DNA from: Thalassiosira profunda
Taxonomy: Eukaryota; Bacillariophyta; Thalassiosirophyceae; Thalassiosirales; Thalassiosiraceae
DNA: 13,076 nucleotides
Reading direction: 5' to 3'
Assembly: GCA_036939355.1 (NCBI GenBank)
Contig: JALLAP010000506.1
Location: forward strand, 1-13,076
The position numbers were made by a program, and so were the translations under genes. Positions 1 to 6,541 of this stretch are shown one piece after another. Every line of letters begins with the position of its first letter. Position 1 is the first letter of the stretch. The notes beneath the pieces were generated by a model. That model was not told the DNA's origin and did not search any database. It worked only from the letters and a program-made list of their open reading frames with translations.

Positions 1-41
1 GGGTATGGGGCATTCGAACAGTTCAGGAATGGATACGACTT

Positions 42-66
42 CTGCATGCATTAGAGATGCATGCAG
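42..66. repeat. 10-bp inverted repeat with 5-nt loop
   Basis: CTGCATGCAT (42-51) is followed by TAGAG and then its exact reverse complement ATGCATGCAG (57-66). The arms are themselves rich in the palindrome GCATGC. It could be a dimeric transcription-factor site or an RNA hairpin if transcribed; the function is unknown. Confidence 0.6.
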
Positions 67-138
67 GTCGCGACGGGAGAGTTGCTTGTTAGTTTTGGTG
101 TTCGCAATCTCATCCTACGTACGTTAACACAGTCATAC

Positions 139-154
139 CTACGATACGTCGTAG
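139..154. repeat. 6-bp inverted repeat around TACG
   Basis: CTACGA (139-144) and TCGTAG (149-154) are exact reverse complements separated by TACG. It lies about 75 bp upstream of the TTI1 ATG, next to the ACGT-rich patch at 116-127, and is plausible as a dimeric DNA-binding site. Confidence 0.4.
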
Positions 155-229
155 AGGCCCCTACTCTAGGGTGGCCCACCACAGCATGCAGGCTCATGCA
201 GGCCACCCCTCCGCCCGGCGATACCCACC

Positions 230-3200
230 ATGGAGCGGCCCGCCCTTGCCTCCCGCCTCCTCGACGTCCACGCTGCCCCGCTCGTCCGTCGGCTCCTCCT
301 CCTGCACGAACTGCGGCGGCAAAATAATGGCCCCGCAAACAACCCTGCAGACGAGGCGTCGTCGCGACCCCAACATGAGATGGGCGCGGAGCTGGAGCGC
401 CTCCGGCAGGAGCGGCAGCTGCTGACTCTGCTGCGGGGTGCGCTGCACAATGCCGAGGAGGCGTTGACTGTCGGCGGAGAAAATGGCAATGGGGAGGCAC
501 ACGGTGATGGGCAGTCTGATGAACGACAAATCGAGGCCGCCCGCAAAATCGGACGGCAATTGGCCGGCGCGGCGGTCCCCCTGCTCGCCATTTTGCAGCG
601 CCGCCACCATCAAGGCGCACAGCAGCAACAAACATCGTCCAACGAGGACTGCGGGCGGACGCATCTCATACGGCGGAGCGCCGAGTACGCGTGCACGGAG
701 GAGGCGGCGCGGGCCCTGCAAGACATCTGGAGGGTCCGATGGCGGGCCGTTGCAGGCCTGCAAATAATAGACACTGGCGCCGAGGAAAACGGAGCGGGGG
801 TGGACGGCGCCGCGATCGATGATGGGATCAAGACTTTGGCATTGCCCGCCCTTCTTTCTTGTGCGGTGGCCCTCTCGTCGTTGGACATTACCGAAGAGGG
901 GGGCAAAGATTCATCCTCTGCCTTGGGGGGAGCGAAATACGCCGCCAGCGAGGCAGCCGATGCCGAGAAAAAGAGCGCCGACGAGGCGAGCAGCAGTAGG
1001 GAGCCGGCGCTGGATCGGGGGGAGGAGTGCGCCGCGGCGATACTGGCGTGCGTCCGCTCCTTCGTCTCACCGGGGGAAGACGCGCACCGTTCCTCGGACG
1101 AGCAATGGCCGTCCCTCCCAGAAACGGGCAAGGGGAATGTGGACGCGCCGGCGTCCCCCCTCGCCGCGGCGGTGGCATCGGCCATGGGAGGGGCACTGGT
1201 CGCCCGCCTCGTCCAGGGGTGCCTGTCGCTGCTGCCGGGGGGCGACACGCAAACCCAAAATAACGGGAAGGGGGTGCACCGAACGGAGAATGCGGCCCTG
1301 CAGCTCGAGGCAGTGTCCACACTGCATTCCCTCCTGATCGGCGTGCCACTGCGGGAATTGTGGGGATCGATGCTGCCCGGATGTTTTGCAGGATTGTACC
1401 GCGCGGCGGTGGCGACGCTGCGGTACGCGTCGATGGCAGCGGAGTCGAAGGTGGGCGCGGGGTGCGTCGAGTGCGTGGCGCTGTTGCTGACGCAATCTCT
1501 GAGCTGTGGGCCATCCGAGGAAGACAGAGGGCTGTCCAGTGCAAATGCAAACGACGAGGTGCAATCCGTCGCGGACTCTCTCATGGCGGCAGTTAGAATG
1601 TCCGAGCAACCTGCTCGGGTCGACGAAGCCTCAGTGCCAGGAGAGGCATCACCCGAGGACAAGCGACGGATGGACATGAAAATGGAAGTGAACCAACGCC
1701 TCCCGGGCCCTCTCTCGGTGCTCCTCTCGCTGCTGACCGCGAACCGCTCCATCGCTGTGCGCACGAGCGGAGTGCACCTCTGCCGGGCGATCTTGGTGGA
1801 CGCGCATTCCGTCTGGTCGGGATCCAACGCGACGGCCCTGTCCAAGAAGGCGCTGGAATATTGCCTGGCCACGCTGTGCGACGACGACAAAGGGTTGTCC
1901 CGCTGTTCTCGCGATACCCTACGTTTGTACAAGGCGCACCTCGGATTGTCCGGGTGGAAGCAACTCTTGGGCCAATCCGTCGCACCGGCCGTGCTCGAGC
2001 TGGTCGAAGCCCTGCCCGCGTTCGCGAGGAGCGGGCGCGAGTCGGAGGTATGCAACCACCTGCGTCTGATCGACGGCTACCTGCTGGTGTCGTTTCGCGG
2101 CACGGACGACGATTTCAATGTGCAGGAGTGCCTCGAGGAGAGGAGAAAGAGCGACATCGGCTCGGCCCTCGGTTGCACGGAAGCGGTGGAAGTATTGACC
2201 AGGGCCTTCTCAGGTGAGATGTGTTGCTGCTACTACCAAGACCAGCGCCTTCATTATTCTGGACCTCACATTTTCCTTTGTTCCTCCTTCAGTCCTCTTT
2301 GCGCCAGATGCCAACTCGATCTCCTCCGGACCGTTGATTGAATCCGGCTCTACCACGGATCCAAACGCGATGGTGCTATTCCGGCGCGACAACAGCTGCC
2401 GCTTTCTTTACCTGCGGGATGACGCAGCTGTGGCAACAACGCGCACCGTCCGCTTGCTTGCCAGATCGCTGGGAGCCAAGAGATGCGCCTATGCGATCGA
2501 CGCGTGCGTTGCCGAGGTGTTCGAAACTTGTTCTCGCTCAGACAATAGCCACTTTAGCACTGGCGGAGGACTGAATCAACGGACGCATTGGTCAGGAGCG
2601 TGCGTGTTTGCCACGGAGCTATTGAGAGGGCTGGGCGAAGCAAAGGACTTGAGCAAATCGTACCTGCGCATTCTCTCGTCCCTGGCATCGTCCGTGCTTC
2701 CTGCGATTGTTGCCGATCCATTGTGGACACTGCCAACCGTATTTGAGTCAAATGCATCTCGGGGGGCGGAGCAGAGCAGCAGTTTCAGCAACGGAGGTGC
2801 CCCATCTGTCGCCGTCATGCACAGCAATGCCATCCTGATTTCGTCATTGATGAGTCTTATATCACAATTTGCGCACTCGCTGGGCAGCGACATCGGCTTG
2901 CATCTGCCCACCATACTCCTACCGATCCTTGAAAGGTCTTCTCCCGTCGGCAACCACACCTCCGTTCAGAGAGCGGCATTCAGCTTGCTGTGGGAAATCT
3001 CGCTGGGCACTGGCTGCAAGGACGTTTCGTCGTTGCTGGCATCCAACGTCGACTACTTGATGGATGCGATATCTCTGCGACTGCGCAAGCATGCCAGAGA
3101 GCAAAGTCGGATGGGCCGGTCGCTGTTGGGGGTAGTGGACGTCATCCTCCGCTCGCTTGTCTACAGCAGAGATGTATCTTCCAACGAGGGCAGTGGTGGT

Positions 3201-4436
3201 TCGTCCGTCGTGGCTCACGTGATAACGGTCGTGCACATGCTGGATCGCTTGCTCGATCACTTTGACCGGCAGACGTACGTGACCGCTTTCACCCTATTCG
3301 ACACTGTTGGCGTGTTCCGGTCGATGTGCTCTTTCATGGACGAGTCGATCGATGCAAACATTGAGAGCAATGTCAAATCTTCCACGCCACCCTCTCCTAG
3401 CCAGGAAGAAGATAAGTGGTTCAATCGGCTCGATTTCGAGCTGAACGTCGAATCCGGTGGAGACGAAGAGGGTCCCGATGATGCCTTTGACGAGCCAATT
3501 GCAAATCAGGAAGCTGGCCCACCTAAAGTGGGCGACGACGAAACGAACTCAGTTTTGTCGAACGAGATCAAGGCCACCAACAGTATTCTCAAACGATGTT
3601 GCTACCTGCTTGGCTACGGCGATCTGAGGATCCAAACGATCTGCTGCGATACCATCTTGTGCGGCTTCCAAGCCCTGGGGAAGGTCGGCTCCTTCCGACG
3701 CACTGCCCTTGGAGTTTCCGCGAGCAACCCATTGCTGCCCTCTATCGCGGAATTCTGGCCGTCAATTGTGGCCCAACTACGGACGGCATCTGCATCTCTT
3801 GAGTCGGTGAATCGGATATCGCGATCGGACCTGACCCTGCGCCATGCGATGGCCGCCGATCAGGAGAGAGGCCCGTCCAAGGCCGGGCTGGAACATTTGA
3901 TCGCCCAGCTGCTGCGGATTGTCTCGGAGCTTTGCGCGAGCTCGGATGGCTTCTTCGTCGATCGATTCGAGAACGATGCGTTTCCCGTCCTCGCGGGGCT
4001 GGTGCAAGATTGCCACAGCTCGGATGTGCAGAGCCGCTCGCACTCCGCAGCCCAACAAAAGCACACCCTCTTGCTGTCCATACTGGAATGCTTCCAGCGC
4101 ACGTTCGAGTCGAGCTGCGGATCCGGCCTGGCTCATCTCGTACCTGCTGCGGGAACAATGCTCTTCCCTTTGCTTGCCTACGGCGACCCTGTTGGTGAGG
4201 CCGCGTTGGCTGCGGTGAAGGCCATGCTCACGGTGGACAGCGACAGCCTGTGGCACGGTCTTCACAAGCTTTCGCCTTTCCCTTTTCCCTGCAACCCACT
4301 TGGATCAAACAAGGGAGTTTCTCCTTGCTCCAAAAGCATCGTCGCCGTCGCCGGGGACCGTCGCGATCGCACGTTGTCCCAGCGGGCGGGCGAACTGCTG
4401 GACTTTGCGGAGCGGCTGCCTGAGCAATCAGTCTAA
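230..4436 (+). CDS. TTI1: TELO2-interacting protein 1 homologue (TTT complex, HEAT repeats)
   Basis: TTI1 is the large HEAT-repeat scaffold of the TELO2-TTI1-TTI2 cochaperone, which works with HSP90 to mature PI3K-like kinases such as TOR and ATM. The gene reads as exons 230-2213 and 2293-4436, joined in phase 1, giving 1375 residues; the human protein has 1089. Throughout are amphipathic alpha-helical pairs typical of HEAT folds. The family assignment rests on the C-terminal part (about residues 1085-1360): the helix block T-N-S-I-L-K-R-C-C-Y-L-L-G-Y, the stretch F-F-V-D-R-F-E-N-D-A-F-P-V-L (human TTI1 has a similar F-L-x-S-R-F-x-K-D-V-x-P-x-L), and a closing HEAT pair ending D-S-D-S-L-W-H. 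Two acidic, probably disordered segments lie near residues 220-330 and 1020-1080. The ATG at 230 has an ACCATGG context. Family placement is by recalled similarity, without a search; another HEAT protein is the main alternative. Confidence 0.8.
2214..2292 (+). other. Spliceosomal intron of TTI1 (79 bp)
   Basis: The donor is CAG|GTGAGAT and the acceptor is a pyrimidine-rich run ending TTCAG at 2292. The exon before it ends in phase 1, and the exon starting at 2293 restores the long downstream frame exactly; without splicing the frame stops at 2339-2341. A second AG at 2306-2307 would also keep frame and remove five residues, but it has a poorer tract. Confidence 0.88.
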
Positions 4437-4510
4437 GATTCACTTGCAAAATCAACATGTGATGAGTTGAAACGATTCAATGTAATGCATCAATTATTCA
4501 TAGCTCTCCA
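4437..4510. other. Convergent intergenic spacer (TTI1 / LRR-A)
   Basis: Only 74 bp separate the TTI1 stop (TAA, 4434-4436) from the LRR-A stop read on the other strand. The stretch is AT-rich compared with its neighbours and must carry both 3' ends, so the two transcripts probably overlap. No canonical AATAAA is seen on either strand. Confidence 0.5.
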
Positions 4511-5947
4511 TCAGCACCTGCGCATCTTTTTGACCCCTGGTTTATGGTCTCCCTCGCTTGTTGAGAGGTCGCCATCAGCCCCTCCCTTTGTCGAGGGTTG
4601 GCCCTCAACTCCTACCTCCAACAAACGCAACCTACTACTCAAACTGTCCGCCTCCGCTGTAAGCGCCGCAATTTGTGCCATCTTCCTCGATAGGAGATTT
4701 TCCATCAGAGCTTTCCTGTCAATGAGAGCCATCAAATCTGGAGCCGTTTCAACCAGAGCATTGAAAAGCTCGTCTCTCCCATACTTTGGGGACCTCCCCA
4801 CTAGTGCAAGAACATTTGGCAGAAGACACGAGTCGATGTCCGCAAGGATGCTTCCGGTGGATGCAAACTCAACGCCCTGGACAAGGCAAATGTTCTTTCG
4901 ACCGATACTGCTCAATTGGCTCTGGAGGACTTTCATTTGACCAGCCTTATTTCTGGGCTTCCCCTCGCAGCGATTGTTGACATCAAGCGCCCAACCGAAT
5001 AGTTTTTTCATCCTCGTGGCTTCTGGATTAGATGCACTGTACGGAAGTTTCACAGTGACCAACGTGTGATTTGAGTTGTACGTGCGGTCAATAGAAGAAA
5101 CATCGTTCAATAGCCTGAGAAGAGCCAAATATCCCCTCTCGCCGACGCGGATGCTCGAACCTTCCAGGTCTAGCTCTTTGAGAGTCGAATTGTGCTTCAG
5201 CGCTCCAGCCAGTGCTTCGATTGATTCGTCGCATAGTTTGCTCGATCTCAAGCCAAGCTTGCGCAGCGATGTATTTGGATTGCGAAGAAGGCCTGACAAC
5301 TCGATGCACTGCTCCAAGCCGATGTCGTTGTTACTCAAACGAAGCCCTTCCAGCGTGTCCAGGTGTTCCAGTGCTGACAACCCCGCGCTAATTCTGTTTG
5401 TGCCCAAGTCGAGAACTTTTAGATTTGGGAGGGTGCAGTTCCGAAGCGCTGTAATGTCTGTCAAACCACAGGCCGCCATGACCAGTCTTTCGATGCCCCC
5501 TCCGTTCAATGCACCCACAATCAGACGGAAGCATTCGTCATCCACTCTGGCATTATTGACGATTGACAGTTTGGCAAGCTTGCAGGAATTGCGCAAGAAA
5601 GGGATCATGCTCTCAATGCCCTCTCTCCCGAAATACAGTTGTTGTGGACGAACCCTCAAATCCACCAAATGGGGGCATTTGGGCAACTCGCTGAATAGAT
5701 GAGGCATGTATTGATCGGTGAGCTCGCCCAAACCTATCACCCGCAGATGAGTGTTCCTGGCAACATATCGGCCGATCAATCTCCACTGAAGAGGATTGAG
5801 AAGTTGTACGAAGGACGACAACTCGAGATGGGTGAGACTTTGGTCGTTGTCCCTGACCTGCTCAATCAATTCCCTGCGATAACCTCCGGGCCCGTCCTCA
5901 AATGCAGCCCTGAACTCGTCTGCATCGTTTTGCCCCGAGGACGACAT
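4511..5947 (-). CDS. Leucine-rich-repeat protein A (RNI-like, coiled-coil C-terminus)
   Basis: The frame encodes 478 residues with no introns. Residues about 1-60 are acidic and helical. About 65-262 form irregular ribonuclease-inhibitor-like leucine-rich repeats, such as L-P-N-L-K-V-L-D-L-G-T-N and S-L-R-K-L-G-L-R-S-S. About 265-410 is a conserved non-LRR block (T-Y-N-S-N-H-T-L, F-G-W-A-L-D-V-N-N, L-L-P-N-V-L-A-L, D-L-M-A-L-I-D). Residues 411-445 look like a short coiled coil, and the tail ends in basic K-K-M-R-R-C. There is no signal peptide or membrane segment, so it is probably cytosolic or nuclear. The architecture resembles the expanded LRR families of centric diatoms, where T-Y-N-S-N-H-T-L follows the repeats; the function is unknown. 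The frame is open upstream to 6577, but the ATG at 5947 (M-S-S-S) matches the start of paralogue B and is preferred. Confidence 0.82.
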   Translation of the reverse strand: MSSSGQNDADEFRAAFEDGPGGYRRELIEQVRDNDQSLTHLELSSFVQLLNPLQWRLIGRYVARNTHLRVIGLGELTDQYMPHLFSELPKCPHLVDLRVRPQQLYFGREGIESMIPFLRNSCKLAKLSIVNNARVDDECFRLIVGALNGGGIERLVMAACGLTDITALRNCTLPNLKVLDLGTNRISAGLSALEHLDTLEGLRLSNNDIGLEQCIELSGLLRNPNTSLRKLGLRSSKLCDESIEALAGALKHNSTLKELDLEGSSIRVGERGYLALLRLLNDVSSIDRTYNSNHTLVTVKLPYSASNPEATRMKKLFGWALDVNNRCEGKPRNKAGQMKVLQSQLSSIGRKNICLVQGVEFASTGSILADIDSCLLPNVLALVGRSPKYGRDELFNALVETAPDLMALIDRKALMENLLSRKMAQIAALTAEADSLSSRLRLLEVGVEGQPSTKGGADGDLSTSEGDHKPGVKKMRRC

Positions 5948-6198
5948 GGCTGATATTTTGCAATGGAAGAATAGGGCGCAGCGGCGCGCGGGCACGGAGG
6001 TTGTGCGTGTGGCGCAGGGAGGGTGTGTGGCGTGCACTATTGACGTCGACGCCCACGCTCGACGCGCAGTAAGCCCTGGCCTATCCCCACCGACGCCCGA
6101 CCTCCCCAACGACCGGCAGGTGCTCTGCAGAACCTCGGCGACGCCTTCTCTGGACAGCCTCGTGGAGCGCTTTGAGGGAGAGGGCGCGGGGCGCGGGG

Positions 6199-6222
6199 GG
6201 GCCGGGCCGGGGGCCGGGCCGG
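6199..6222. repeat. Tandem 12-mer, GGGCCGGGCCGG x2
   Basis: Two perfect consecutive copies, 6199-6210 and 6211-6222, sit in a G-rich stretch (about 6187-6237) with several runs of three or more Gs. The same place in the LRR-B promoter holds unrelated sequence, so this looks like a local expansion in the left arm. The G runs could form a quadruplex. Confidence 0.55.
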
Positions 6223-6237
6223 TGGCTGCCGGGGGGC

Positions 6238-6275
6238 GGTTATCTACGTCCACGTAAGTACGTAAATAGCCCCTC
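6238..6275 (-). promoter_or_regulatory. ACGT-rich promoter element, left copy
   Basis: The minus strand of 6253-6275 is identical to 9295-9317, and 6238-6247 is identical to the reverse complement of 9321-9330. Only a few bases between them differ. It contains three ACGT cores (6245-6248, 6252-6255 and 6260-6263), the core bound by bZIP-type factors. It is preserved where the surrounding non-coding sequence is not, which suggests a real regulatory site. Confidence 0.6.
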
Positions 6276-6284
6276 CAGTTTGTC

Positions 6285-6301
6285 CGCGCGCGTCGCGCGC
6301 G
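6285..6301. repeat. Alternating CG tract
   Basis: CGCGCGCG, one T, then CGCGCGCG. Such tracts can adopt Z-DNA under negative supercoiling. It lies about 40-57 bp upstream of the SRP72 ATG, probably in its promoter or leader. Confidence 0.5.
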
Positions 6302-6325
6302 TGCACCTCCACCTCTCATTTCTTC

Positions 6326-6541
6326 ATGCGTGCGGTGCACCATGGAGCCGCAGGACCCCGCCGCCCCCTCCGCCTCGTGGGCCGAATCGGCGTCATCCCT
6401 CGCCGCCCTCCTCCGCGGCAACGGCGAGGATGGCGGAGATCCGTCGACCGCCAAGGCCGCCTCCCGGATCGAGCGGGCGTGCCGCGACCTCCTCGCGCGC
6501 GCGCCCGATGCCGCCGGCAGTGGCGAAGGCGAAGGCGATGA
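6326..6541 (+). other. Upstream ATG frame overlapping the SRP72 start
   Basis: An ATG at 6326, 16 bases before the SRP72 ATG and in another frame, opens 71 codons that run into the SRP72 coding region. Its context (TTCATGC) is weaker than ACCATGG at 6342. It is probably bypassed by leaky scanning; if transcribed, it would lower SRP72 output. I do not regard its product as a real protein. Confidence 0.25.

Larger units (their letters stand above)
1..229 (+). promoter_or_regulatory. 5' flanking region of the TTI1 gene
   Basis: This non-coding stretch precedes the TTI1 start. It contains an ACGT-rich palindromic patch at 116-127 (TACGTACGTTAA), two short inverted repeats (listed separately) and repeated CATGCAGG words near 60-67, 184-191 and 194-201. 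The bases before the start at 230 read CCCACC, a good eukaryotic initiation context. An upstream ATG at 61 opens an 88-codon frame that overlaps the TTI1 start out of frame; I cannot tell whether it lies in the transcript. No TATA box is obvious. Confidence 0.45.
4511..6275. repeat. Left arm of a diverged inverted duplication (LRR-A plus promoter)
   Basis: This segment is homologous, in reverse orientation, to 9295-11165. Homology covers the whole LRR protein and reaches across the 5' region. Exact promoter matches are 6080-6103 with 9454-9477 (24 bp) and 6253-6275 with 9295-9317 (23 bp). The arms enclose SRP72. Outer ends are set by the paralogues' C-terminal codons, and I did not detect homology beyond them. 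Confidence 0.75.
5948..6341. promoter_or_regulatory. Divergent promoter region between LRR-A and SRP72
   Basis: These 394 bp separate the start codons of two genes running apart. The region holds the two conserved promoter blocks (6080-6103 and 6253-6275), a GTCGACGTCAA word near 6041-6051 that is nearly repeated before LRR-B, and a very GC-rich stretch at 6181-6237. It also has an alternating CG tract (6285-6301) and a pyrimidine-rich leader just before the SRP72 start. The block at 6253-6275 lies 67 bp from the SRP72 ATG and about 305 bp from the LRR-A ATG, so it could serve both directions. Confidence 0.6.

Noticed and set aside
610..2055. 481-codon open frame on the minus strand, antisense to TTI1 exon 1
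   Set aside because: It is Ser/Arg/Pro-rich low-complexity sequence without family motifs, expected opposite a GC-rich coding exon. The plus-strand frame has recognisable HEAT-like sequence and a Kozak start.
5076..5702. 208-codon plus-strand frame opposite LRR-A
   Set aside because: It is the reverse of an LRR coding region, with a repetitive Ser/Leu/Arg composition and no own motifs; the minus-strand frame has a full paralogue.
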